Notes under the pieces: model-generated | The model's database searches: none | What the model saw: the letters and a program-made list of their open reading frames with translations, nothing else | What the model was told of the DNA's origin: nothing | DNA from: Lachnospiraceae bacterium | GTDB lineage: Bacteria > Bacillota > Clostridia > Lachnospirales > Lachnospiraceae | NCBI GenBank assembly: GCA_910575075.1 | Contig: CAJTCY010000015.1 | Span: 61,887-125,886 of the forward strand | Reading direction: 5' to 3' | Length of the DNA stretch: 64,000 nucleotides | Translations under genes and position numbers: made by a program | Shown here: positions 28,105 to 36,163 of the stretch, piece after piece | Layout: each line of letters begins with the position of its first letter | How positions within the stretch are numbered: the first letter of the stretch is position 1

Positions 28105-28133
28105 ATTATACTGTGACATTGTGATGGAAACAA
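28105..28133 (-). promoter_or_regulatory. Promoter of the DUF5722 gene
   Basis: Minus strand: -35 TTGTTT (28128-28133), 17-base spacer, -10 TATAAT (28105-28110), about 43 bases upstream of the start codon. The leader has AAAGGATG as ribosome site. Confidence 0.65.
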
Positions 28134-28193
28134 GAATATTTGCCTATTGCTAGTGTAAAAAAATTGTTAAGTTTTTCCTAAGATGGAAGAAAC

Positions 28194-28222
28194 TTTACAC
28201 TTAACGGCCCTTTTGCTATAAT
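28194..28222 (+). promoter_or_regulatory. Plus-strand promoter reading into the inverted-repeat elements and the GT2 gene
   Basis: -35 TTTACA (28194-28199), 17-base spacer, -10 TATAAT (28217-28222). The -35 is part of an inverted repeat: TAGTGTAAA (about 28151-28159) with TTTACACTTA (28194-28203), a possible operator. The nearest substantial gene downstream is the GT2 gene at 28872, over 600 bases away, with two inverted-repeat elements in between. A second -10-like TATAAT at 28837-28842 has no good -35. Confidence 0.6.
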
Positions 28223-28235
28223 ACAAATATATAGG

Positions 28236-28547
28236 ATTCGGGTATCAAAAGGTGGTAGATAAAATGAACTTGGCAATTTGCACAAATAGGTGCAAAAAGT
28301 TGTGACTTGTCCTGACGGTTAGAATTTCTTAGTGTTCGATCTTAGAACCAGCAATTTCCAAACAGGATGTTTGGAAAAGGCTTATCTGAGCCAGGGATGG
28401 CGAATATAAGCCGCTTGCGCAAAGTTTCTATATTTTTTGCTGGAACACTTAGAAATTCTTCTGTCTGGGACAGTTGGAACAACGTTTGTATTTATTTGTG
28501 CAAATTGCCAACATCATTTTGAGCCACCATTTGACCCTAACATCATC
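28236..28547. mobile_element. Candidate 312-bp inverted-repeat element (MITE-like) flanked by 9-bp direct repeats
   Basis: ATATATAGG occurs at 28227-28235 and again at 28548-28556, bounding a block whose two halves are imperfect inverted copies: GGGTATCAAAAGGTGG (left) against CCACCATTTGACCC (right), TTGGCAATTTGCACAAATA against TATTTGTGCAAATTGCCAA, and AATTTCTTAGTGTTC against GAACACTTAGAAATT. The centre has smaller hairpins (TTTCCAAAC/GTTTGGAAA; GGCTTAT/ATAAGCC). Each arm holds a short ORF after an AAAGGTGG/GGTGG site: plus 28264-28305 (13 residues, MNLAICTNRCKKL) and minus 28449-28517 (22 residues, beginning MMLAICTNKYKRC). No transposase. It could equally be a structured RNA or a fold-back duplication. 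Confidence 0.55.
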
Positions 28548-28583
28548 ATATATAGGCATTTGTGAAACTCAACAATTTTATAA

Positions 28584-28806
28584 ATTTCATATACAATTCA
28601 AAGAATTTAAGGAGAAATATTTTATTCATATGAAACGCTAAGAAATGCATTTTAGTACCATGGAAATGAGACTTAAAAACCTTGGAAGCCTTTGCTGAAC
28701 ATGGTTTTTGTTGTAAAAGGCTCATTGAAATGTTTGGTACGCCCTGCATTTTGTGCGTTTATATGAATAAAATATTTAAGCATAATTTTATAAATTGTAT
28801 ATGAAA
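28584..28806. repeat. Second, AT-rich inverted-repeat element (about 223 bp)
   Basis: Perfect 14-base terminal inverted repeats TTTCATATACAATT (28584-28597) and AATTGTATATGAAA (28793-28806). Inside, ATATTTTATTCATAT and its complement ATATGAATAAAATAT also match across arms, and TAGTACCA...AAATGAGAC pairs loosely with GCTCATT...TTTGGTAC. A 13-base direct repeat AATTTTATAAATT overlaps both ends (28574-28586 and 28784-28796). It starts about 28 bases after the first element ends. Short ORFs on the minus strand cross it but track the repeat rather than codons. Confidence 0.5.
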
Positions 28807-28871
28807 TTTTGAAAATTTATTTATTTCGCAATTACCTATAATGCAAATGTATAAAATGACAGGAGAAGCTT

Positions 28872-29801
28872 ATGAATGACTTACCCAGCGTAAATATACT
28901 GCTAGCTGCTTATAATGGAAGCCGACATTTAAAGGAACAATTAGACAGCCTCTTAGCACAGACCTATCCCAACATAACAATCTATGTACGAGACGATGGT
29001 TCCACTGACAACACAGTTTCCATTCTCAGAGATTATATTGCCGAAAATGACACCTCCAAACAAATTATTCTTTTGGAAAATAACGGTATTAATCTTCAGT
29101 GCCCCGGCTCTTTTTATGAAATTTTAAAAAAATGCAGCCCAGCTGATTTCTATGCATTCTGTGACCAAGATGATATCTGGTATCCAGATAAAATCAAATG
29201 GGCGGTGGAAACGCTCACTGCCCATCCTCAGGACAGCCCCTGCGTTTACTTTTCTGCTTATGAATATTACACTGACACGGGAGAATTTTTGCACCACTCT
29301 CCTGTTCAGCGGAAACATACAAAATTGACAGATGTTCTCTACTACACACCTGCCTCAGCTTTTGTCATTGTTTTCAATGAAAAGGCAAGAGAAGATTTTT
29401 TCTTAAACACAGAGCCTTCGAAAGAACTTCATGACCGCTGGCTTCTCAGGGCGGCGGCATGCTTTGGCACCATTCTTTATGATACCAGAAGCAGCGCCCG
29501 CCATATCCGCCATTCTGAGGCAGTGACGGCTGAAGATACCAGCGATTCCAGTCTCCTGCGCAGCTTTCTGAAAAATGAAATCGGCGGTACTGCCATGACT
29601 GACAGCAAGGAATATCTGAGATATTTTGAACAGGCATTTGCAGACAGATTATTCCCAGCGGACAAAAAAACGCTGGCATTGTTCACTGCAGACAACAGCT
29701 TTCTATGCCAGCTCAAAAAACTCTTTTATCCCAAACGGCTCCGGGCAAGGCTTGCCGGAGAAATTGCTATTCGGATTTTATTTTTAATAGGGAAAATATA
29801 A
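28872..29801 (+). CDS. GT2 family glycosyltransferase (rhamnosyltransferase-like)
   Basis: 309 residues; AGGAG is 8 bases upstream of the ATG. GT-A motifs: VNILLAAYNGSRHLKEQLDSLLAQ, VRDDGSTDNT and YAFCDQDDIWYPDKI (the DxD is in DQDD). The last 70 or so residues are helical and basic. It is clearly related to the minus-strand gene at 38986-39879 (same FCDQDDIW block). These belong to the group that often transfers rhamnose from dTDP-rhamnose, fitting the complete rfbABCD set, but specificity is inferred. It is the only plus-strand gene between 0.3 kb and the right end, and its 3' end overlaps the convergent flippase gene by 35 bases. Confidence 0.88.
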   Translation: MNDLPSVNILLAAYNGSRHLKEQLDSLLAQTYPNITIYVRDDGSTDNTVSILRDYIAENDTSKQIILLENNGINLQCPGSFYEILKKCSPADFYAFCDQDDIWYPDKIKWAVETLTAHPQDSPCVYFSAYEYYTDTGEFLHHSPVQRKHTKLTDVLYYTPASAFVIVFNEKAREDFFLNTEPSKELHDRWLLRAAACFGTILYDTRSSARHIRHSEAVTAEDTSDSSLLRSFLKNEIGGTAMTDSKEYLRYFEQAFADRLFPADKKTLALFTADNSFLCQLKKLFYPKRLRARLAGEIAIRILFLIGKI

Positions 29802-31248
29802 TTTTTTTCAGGTATGGCAGTACAAATTCCAAAGTAATCTTTTCTTTTAATAGCAGCAGCACTGCCTCATATACTCCAAAAAAAGCAATGGATGTGACAA
29901 CGAGAGTCAGGAAATTCCCCGCATCTGCCAGTACAAATTCCCGCAATGCTATAGCTGCCGCAGCGCCCGGAAATACTGCCAATACGTAAGGGACCATCCG
30001 GTATTTTTGATAGATTTTTCTTAAAAAATCTTTTAAAATTACAGCCTGTACCAGTACTACCGCAAATTCTGCCACCAGCGTCCCGATCGAAGCCCCTGAT
30101 GCTCCCAGTACTGGAATCAGCAGCAAATTCAGCATAAAATCTACTGCGGCCCCCACAATCACTGACTGCAATACTTTCTTTTCTCTGTCCGTGGGCACCA
30201 GAATCTGCATTCCCAGAATATTCGATAAACCGATAAACAAAATTGTCGGCATAATGAAACGCATAGGCCAAACAGCAGGCGCATAAGCACTGCCAGACAG
30301 AAGCCCTATTCCCTCTGGAGCAAACAATATAAAATACACCGTCAGAGGAAGCGCCATCATTACCACAAAACTGAGTGCGTTGGAAGTTATCTTTTTGAAC
30401 TCTTCCTGCATTCCTTTTTCAATGTAATAAGAAAGCCTTGGAAGCAGCACCGTGCCGAGAGAAATTACCAGCCCTGTCAACGCCGTCTTAATATTCACTG
30501 CTGCACTATAATATCCCGTCTGCACGTCTCCACTGATAAACTTCAGCATCACGGTATCAAGATTTGTATAAATACTGGTTGCCACCGTCATTGCACAGAA
30601 TACGGCAATGGGCTTAATATGACGTTTTAGATCATAATGCCCCATAAACTTTATAAAAATATGTTTCCTCAGTCTCAAAAAATTGAATACATACGAACCA
30701 ATATTAGAGATTACCGTAAGACCGCCGTAAATTATATAATCTTCTTTGTCATGCACTAGCACGAACATAAGAATCACTGCCAAAACCTTAAACATCAAAG
30801 ATGCCATTGTAATATAAGCATATTCTTCTAATGCCGAATACAACCAGCTTACACCAATTACATTCAGAAGGATTGCCGTACTCATTACCAGAAGCAGCGT
30901 ACGGTCTTCTGCAAATTCTGGCACGATCTGCAGCGATACCCCAAATACAATATACACGATAAGCATCATCACCACATTGATAATCAGAATTTCCTGTACA
31001 ACCTTTGACAATTTTTCCTTATCATCCCGTACCTGGGCGCAGGCACGGATTCCATATGTGGGGATCCCCAGCATCGAGATCATAGAAAAGTAATTCACCA
31101 CTGCTGTAGCTGACGCAACCTTGCCGGTTCCCACCGGAAGAAGTATCCGGGATATGTACGGAAAGGTAATCAATGGAAATATAACAGAGGATGCCGTCAG
31201 AATAAAATTCATAATAAAATTAAAGGTTACAGAATGCTGCTTTTTCAT
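29767..31248 (-). CDS. Oligosaccharide flippase family protein (Wzx-like)
   Basis: 493 residues, about 12-14 membrane segments, the size and pattern of MOP-superfamily polysaccharide flippases. SVTFNFIMNFILTASSVIFPLITFPYISRILLP at the N-terminus and a charged first cytoplasmic loop are typical. It flips undecaprenyl-linked oligosaccharide units across the membrane. AGGAG precedes the ATG. No Wzy polymerase was confidently identified, though unassigned polytopic proteins upstream (31306-33363, 34553-36163) are candidates. Its presence with two ABC exporters means at least two export modes in this locus. Confidence 0.9.
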   Translation of the reverse strand: MKKQHSVTFNFIMNFILTASSVIFPLITFPYISRILLPVGTGKVASATAVVNYFSMISMLGIPTYGIRACAQVRDDKEKLSKVVQEILIINVVMMLIVYIVFGVSLQIVPEFAEDRTLLLVMSTAILLNVIGVSWLYSALEEYAYITMASLMFKVLAVILMFVLVHDKEDYIIYGGLTVISNIGSYVFNFLRLRKHIFIKFMGHYDLKRHIKPIAVFCAMTVATSIYTNLDTVMLKFISGDVQTGYYSAAVNIKTALTGLVISLGTVLLPRLSYYIEKGMQEEFKKITSNALSFVVMMALPLTVYFILFAPEGIGLLSGSAYAPAVWPMRFIMPTILFIGLSNILGMQILVPTDREKKVLQSVIVGAAVDFMLNLLLIPVLGASGASIGTLVAEFAVVLVQAVILKDFLRKIYQKYRMVPYVLAVFPGAAAAIALREFVLADAGNFLTLVVTSIAFFGVYEAVLLLLKEKITLEFVLPYLKKIIFSLLKIKSE

Positions 31249-31305
31249 TCAATTCACTCCTAATAAACATCCTTATTTCCGTGTTCCCAATCTGTTTTGC
31301 CCGCC

Positions 31306-33363
31306 CTAAATACTGCGTATGGCTTCTGCATGAAGATTGCTTTTTCTTCCCTGCATTACCTCAATTGCTGCTTCCGCACATTTACAAATACTGATCAACT
31401 TTACACTTGTAAATATAGCATAAGCAGAGCTCAAATACATCTCATCAATAACCGGACATTGTGTCAGATCAACCAATGCGATTCCTGCGGCAAAAACAAT
31501 AATACTCAAACCCAGGCCGGTGGCGACGAGCCAGGCGTTGCCATACCGGAAATTCTTCTTCCTTAAATCTCTTATGACCACAGCCGTCAAAATTACATAT
31601 GCTGCCAAACCCAGCCAAAATAAAGGCTGGCCGCCAGCGCGATAGAGATTTCCTATGGCATTCAGCCTTCCCACGATCCTCTTTCTTAGAACATTTGACC
31701 TTTCCTGATCTTTTTTGTATGCGTAAGTATCGATAGCTCCTTTATAAAATATTTCTTCATCCTCCAGAAAGCCTTCTTTATCCACCTTAATTTTCACAAG
31801 GTTTTTTCCATTCTGATATACGCTCAAATAGCATTCTGCGGCTTTCTCACCATTTTCAATATCCCATTCTGCCTTAAAACGGCATTTTTGTATTTTATCT
31901 AACTCATATTTCGTTCCTTTGAGATAATCATATATATCTTTGCTTTCCTGCAGTTCCACTTTTGTATATTGGTTTCCGTCCCGGTCTTCCACATACAGTT
32001 CCAGCGTATCCACATCATATTGCGGAAATACAATCCAGCCTTTCATGGTGTAATCATGCTGATATTTCTTCCATCTGCGCGCTGCTTTATTTCTGGTCAG
32101 CAGTTCAAACTCTGCATTGCTTCCAACCCATTTTTTCCGGGTAAATCCTCTGGCATAAGCTCCTTCATATGTATTCATATAAGCAATAACGTCCTGAATG
32201 TGTTCTGCAAGTTCTGTCCTGTGCTGGGCCGTGTCAACATAATATTTCTGCAGGATTCCTGTTTCTGATTTTTCCAGCCTTCCATCCGCAAAGGCTGCCT
32301 CCAGCTCTTCATAAACATTTTTATAAAAAGTATTTGCTTTTGAGCAACTGTCATACATACCAGCATCCGAAATTCCTTCTGCCAGCGCCCAGCCAAGCCA
32401 CCCTGCCTCTACTTCGCCATCGTCTGGACAGGTATCGTAAATAGAATACCGATCCATTGCTTTTTCCAATTCGGATTTTACTCCTGCCAAAGCAGGGGAT
32501 ATTTCATAGAGCTCCTGCAGTTTTTCTCTGGTAAGGGGAATCTTATCATCTGCCTGTTCCGATTTAATGTGGGTCAAATCATTTATCACCGCCCCATAAT
32601 ATTCCAGTGACGGATAACCGTACCAGAGAACATTGCAGAATCCCACGATATGAGTAAGCAGAAACATCCCCGCAAAGGGAGCTAACAGGCTAAGACAGCG
32701 CGGAATAATTTTTAAATTTCTCTTCTTTGCAAAAAGTATTCCAAACATTACCAGACAGATAACTCCTGTGAAAGGCAGAATCCAGATGGTATCACTCTTA
32801 GTAATCCTTAAATATCCTAACGACAAACCGGTAAAAACAGACCACCATACAAGTCTCTTCATCCGCTCATCGCAGAGCGAAAAATACATATGAAGCAGAC
32901 CGCCAAATACAAACAGCGTCAGAACCATTCCCAGCCCGTTTCTGTACACTCTCTGCAGAACAGACGCACTAAAAGAAACCGGGTTAAACAGAAGGACGCT
33001 GTATATAATAAAGACACAGACATTGGAAGAAAAAATCTTTTTCAATGCTGTACAAAAACACATGCAGGAAAGAGAATACCCTAATGTTATCATAAAAATA
33101 TAAGGTAAATGCAGCCGGTAACAGACTGCCAGAAAAAAACTGAATCCTGTTTCTTTCATGAAAGTATAGGTATCAAACTCACCGGTCCACTTGAGTCTTG
33201 ACATAGAAAATGCCCAATCTTTCAGCAGTTGATCATCGCAAGTTGAATCTGGTACAATATGGATCGGCAGCCCCATCACCAAAAGCTGTTTCACCAGGGC
33301 TGCAATCACAAATGCTGTCAGCAGTTTATGTCTCTTTATCGTTGTCACTACTTTATCTCTCAT
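31306..33363 (-). CDS. Polytopic membrane protein with large extracytoplasmic domain, unknown function
   Basis: 685 residues; I do not recognise a family. The first 270 residues hold about seven hydrophobic segments, with an early soluble loop containing PDSTCDDQLLKDWAFSMSRLKWTGEFDTYTFMKETGFSFFL, whose acidic residues are placed as in GT-C-type enzymes. A soluble region of about 300 residues follows, with four conserved-looking aromatic/charged stretches (YSIYDTCPDDGEVEAGWLGWALAEG; RGFTRKKWVG), and three more membrane segments close the protein. It lies between the flippase and a DPM1-like GT2 gene. A GT-C glycosyltransferase or polymerase using polyprenyl-phosphate sugars is a reasonable guess only. 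Confidence 0.6.
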   Translation of the reverse strand: MRDKVVTTIKRHKLLTAFVIAALVKQLLVMGLPIHIVPDSTCDDQLLKDWAFSMSRLKWTGEFDTYTFMKETGFSFFLAVCYRLHLPYIFMITLGYSLSCMCFCTALKKIFSSNVCVFIIYSVLLFNPVSFSASVLQRVYRNGLGMVLTLFVFGGLLHMYFSLCDERMKRLVWWSVFTGLSLGYLRITKSDTIWILPFTGVICLVMFGILFAKKRNLKIIPRCLSLLAPFAGMFLLTHIVGFCNVLWYGYPSLEYYGAVINDLTHIKSEQADDKIPLTREKLQELYEISPALAGVKSELEKAMDRYSIYDTCPDDGEVEAGWLGWALAEGISDAGMYDSCSKANTFYKNVYEELEAAFADGRLEKSETGILQKYYVDTAQHRTELAEHIQDVIAYMNTYEGAYARGFTRKKWVGSNAEFELLTRNKAARRWKKYQHDYTMKGWIVFPQYDVDTLELYVEDRDGNQYTKVELQESKDIYDYLKGTKYELDKIQKCRFKAEWDIENGEKAAECYLSVYQNGKNLVKIKVDKEGFLEDEEIFYKGAIDTYAYKKDQERSNVLRKRIVGRLNAIGNLYRAGGQPLFWLGLAAYVILTAVVIRDLRKKNFRYGNAWLVATGLGLSIIVFAAGIALVDLTQCPVIDEMYLSSAYAIFTSVKLISICKCAEAAIEVMQGRKSNLHAEAIRSI

Positions 33364-33382
33364 GGAACATCATCCTTTTATA

Positions 33383-34537
33383 TCATTTATGTTTGATGTG
33401 TAAAATTCCCATAAAAAAGCTTCCGAATACCACTTCAATCCCCACTACGATCAAAAGCATTGACGGAATCGTAATACGCATCATGCTCTCAGGAGACAAT
33501 CCTCCGAATCCGGTTCTGCTCCAGATAATAAATGCCGCAATCGTGACGGCAATCCCTGCAAGAAACAACAGCAGGCCAATCAACACCCCTTTTTCTGTCG
33601 TGGTCTCCTGCAGCCATTTATCCACCTTTCCCTCAGTGGGAATGAAACCTGTCACACTGGCATAAGAACGCACAAACATGGAGAACATCACCAAATTGAC
33701 GCCAACCATCATTCCTGCCGCAGCATACATCAGTGTGTGGACACCAAGCCCTACAGACCCAATCTGAATCGTTCCAAAACTTAAGACCACTGTTAAAATC
33801 AGGCCGATAAAAAACAAAATCAATCCCGGATACAGAAACAACCAGTTTGGACTGTGCATCAGCAGAAATTTCAAATGTCTCCAGCCGTCTGACCAGCTTC
33901 TCAGATGCGGGGCATGAGAACGTCCGTCTTTCTTCAATGTGGTAGGAACCTCAGCAATTTTCAAATGATTCAGCGTTGCCTTCACCACCATCTCACTTGC
34001 ATACTCCATACCGGTAGTTACCAGCCCAAGCCCTAAAATAGCTTCCCGGTTATATCCCCTCAGGCCACAGTGATAATCCCCTATTTTACATGGAAAAAAC
34101 AGTCTGGCAATAAAAGAGAGCACTGGATTTCCCAGATAACGGTGTAAAGGCGGCATGGCTCCTGGCTCAATACCTCCTTTAAACCTGTTTCCCATAACAA
34201 GATCATAGCCTTCTCTGAGTTTTTCCACAAAGGGCATCAAATGCAGGAAATCATAACTGTCATCTGCATCTCCCATAATCACATATTTTCCAAGAGCGCC
34301 GTTACATCCGCCAATCAATGCCGCACCGTACCCTTTTTCTTCCACTTCCACAACCCTGGCTCCATGCTCTGCTGCAATCTCTCTGGAACCATCCGTGCTC
34401 CCGTTATCCGCAATTACAATTTCTCCTCTGACTCCGCTTTCTTTCAGAAATGTCTTTGCTTTATTAATACATGTTGCCAAGGTCTCCGCCTCATTCAGGC
34501 ATGGCATCAATATTGTCAGTTCAAATTCTTCCTTCAT
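33383..34537 (-). CDS. DPM1/GtrB-like polyprenyl-phosphate glycosyltransferase
   Basis: 384 residues. N-terminal GT2 domain (about 1-235): LTILMPCLNEAETL, IADNGSTDGSREIA and GDADDSYDF, the pattern of dolichol/undecaprenyl-phosphate sugar synthases. The C-terminus (about 235-380) has four membrane segments. Such enzymes make polyprenyl-phosphate-linked single sugars on the cytosolic face, which GT-C enzymes then use outside. Two polytopic proteins beside it (31306-33363 and 34553-36163) would be natural users. GGAG upstream of the ATG. Confidence 0.9.
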   Translation of the reverse strand: MKEEFELTILMPCLNEAETLATCINKAKTFLKESGVRGEIVIADNGSTDGSREIAAEHGARVVEVEEKGYGAALIGGCNGALGKYVIMGDADDSYDFLHLMPFVEKLREGYDLVMGNRFKGGIEPGAMPPLHRYLGNPVLSFIARLFFPCKIGDYHCGLRGYNREAILGLGLVTTGMEYASEMVVKATLNHLKIAEVPTTLKKDGRSHAPHLRSWSDGWRHLKFLLMHSPNWLFLYPGLILFFIGLILTVVLSFGTIQIGSVGLGVHTLMYAAAGMMVGVNLVMFSMFVRSYASVTGFIPTEGKVDKWLQETTTEKGVLIGLLLFLAGIAVTIAAFIIWSRTGFGGLSPESMMRITIPSMLLIVVGIEVVFGSFFMGILHIKHK

Positions 34538-34552
34538 TCGTAATCTCCTTTC

Positions 34553-36163
34553 CTAATAGGGGGTTATGGCATATGCCCAGACCGCATGCATGGACACAAA
34601 GGCACAGACTGCCAATATTAAGCCATTATAATATTCTCTTCTGATCCAGCTCAAATACTTCCTGCCTTTCAAAATATACAACGCTGGCAGCTTCCCGCTT
34701 CCCAGAGCATACAGCGCTGGAAACATAATGGGAGCAATGTAACGGTACTGACAGCCCAGAATCTCATCATTCCCTACTTCGGTAAAAGCAACATACATAG
34801 AAGTAGCCAGCAGGCACAGGACTGCAAATGACAATGCAAGCGCCGCAATACGTGGAAATACAGATATTCTGGTATCACATTCCTCCTTATCAGTAAAAGT
34901 TACCACTATAAGTGTCACTACTATAAGGGGGGCAAATAACGCAGGCTGCAGATTTGTAAAATAGTGCAGATAAGCAGCATACATACAGGCAGATTTGACC
35001 GATATATATTCTGCAAGAAACTTTAATAATATTTTCGTATAAGTCCAGGGGTGTGAAAAGATATATGCAATCTGACCGCCGGCATCCACTTCGTCGCCGC
35101 CCCGGTTATCCTGCACAATGCCTCCGCTTGACACAACATACGAAAAAATAAGATTGATACTTACAAAAATTAAAAGCAGCGCCACTGCAAGAATCATAAT
35201 CCTTCGCTGCTTCTGACTGACAAATTTCTCTTTCGGTAAAAACAATATCAGAAGTACCAAGGGTATGTATAACAGTTTAGGACCCACGCCCATAAAAAAC
35301 GCAAACAGTATACACGCCCATTCCCGCCAGGTCATCCTCTGATCCGGTTGCTGCAGCTCACCAAAGAAACTGCACAATCCATAAAGCAGCCAGGCTGTAA
35401 TCCAGGGATCATAAGAATAGGAAGCCGCCATAAAAATATTAAAGGGAAGCAAGGCGATGACTGCTGCCAGCATTTTACCTGATTTTAATTTTCGCAGTGC
35501 AAGAAATACCAGAATTGCGTAAAACAACAGATTGCACCACCGTCCCAGCATGAAAGTCATATGGTAAGGCAGAGACAATAAACGCCCAAGCCAGAGTCCA
35601 AAAGCCGCCGGAATATAGCACCAAAGCCGGTATCGAGGCCATGTTCGGTCAATAAGCGCCTCTTCCTCCGGGCGGTAAGCATCATCCACTTCCTGATATA
35701 ATTCTTTCCGGCTCTCTCTGTCATACCCTTTCCGTTCTTCCAGAGACGTATCTGTAAAATTGTTCATATAATATAATTCCGCCTCAGTAATACTGGGACT
35801 GAGCAGATGGGACAACAGCATGGGATAATAATAATGCCATTCGTCATCCCAGGATATGCCTGTGGATGCGGGAATAACTGTGGCATACAAAGTTCCAATG
35901 CTGAGAAGCACGACTAAAACCGCAATTTCCACTTTTCTGGCTACAATCTCTCTGTAACATACAAAAAGAGCTGTAAGCTCCAGAATTACAAAAGCTGCTG
36001 CATATCTTCCCCAGAAAAATACGTCTCCGCTGTAAAAAATAAGTGCAATCAACCGCTCGGCACCAAATGCCAAAACTGCCGATGCAAGGAGGATTACCGC
36101 CAGTTTTTTGAAGTCTTTTGAAATTTCAGGCAGATGCATTTCCCTATTTCTGGTCCACTTCAT
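34553..36163 (-). CDS. DUF2142-like polytopic membrane protein
   Basis: 536 residues with about 11-13 membrane segments. The region STGISWDDEWHYYYPMLLSH near residue 105, with acidic residues in the first extracytoplasmic loop, matches DUF2142-type proteins, which are thought to be GT-C-fold glycosyltransferases acting on the outer face. Its start overlaps the 3' end of the upstream GT2 gene by 20 bases, with GGAG inside that gene, so translation is probably coupled. Substrate unknown. Confidence 0.75.
   Translation of the reverse strand: MKWTRNREMHLPEISKDFKKLAVILLASAVLAFGAERLIALIFYSGDVFFWGRYAAAFVILELTALFVCYREIVARKVEIAVLVVLLSIGTLYATVIPASTGISWDDEWHYYYPMLLSHLLSPSITEAELYYMNNFTDTSLEERKGYDRESRKELYQEVDDAYRPEEEALIDRTWPRYRLWCYIPAAFGLWLGRLLSLPYHMTFMLGRWCNLLFYAILVFLALRKLKSGKMLAAVIALLPFNIFMAASYSYDPWITAWLLYGLCSFFGELQQPDQRMTWREWACILFAFFMGVGPKLLYIPLVLLILFLPKEKFVSQKQRRIMILAVALLLIFVSINLIFSYVVSSGGIVQDNRGGDEVDAGGQIAYIFSHPWTYTKILLKFLAEYISVKSACMYAAYLHYFTNLQPALFAPLIVVTLIVVTFTDKEECDTRISVFPRIAALALSFAVLCLLATSMYVAFTEVGNDEILGCQYRYIAPIMFPALYALGSGKLPALYILKGRKYLSWIRREYYNGLILAVCAFVSMHAVWAYAITPY

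Noticed and set aside
28546..28749. A 67-codon minus-strand ORF in the intergenic gap
   Set aside because: It follows the left arm of the second inverted repeat; low-complexity AT-rich translation and no Shine-Dalgarno.
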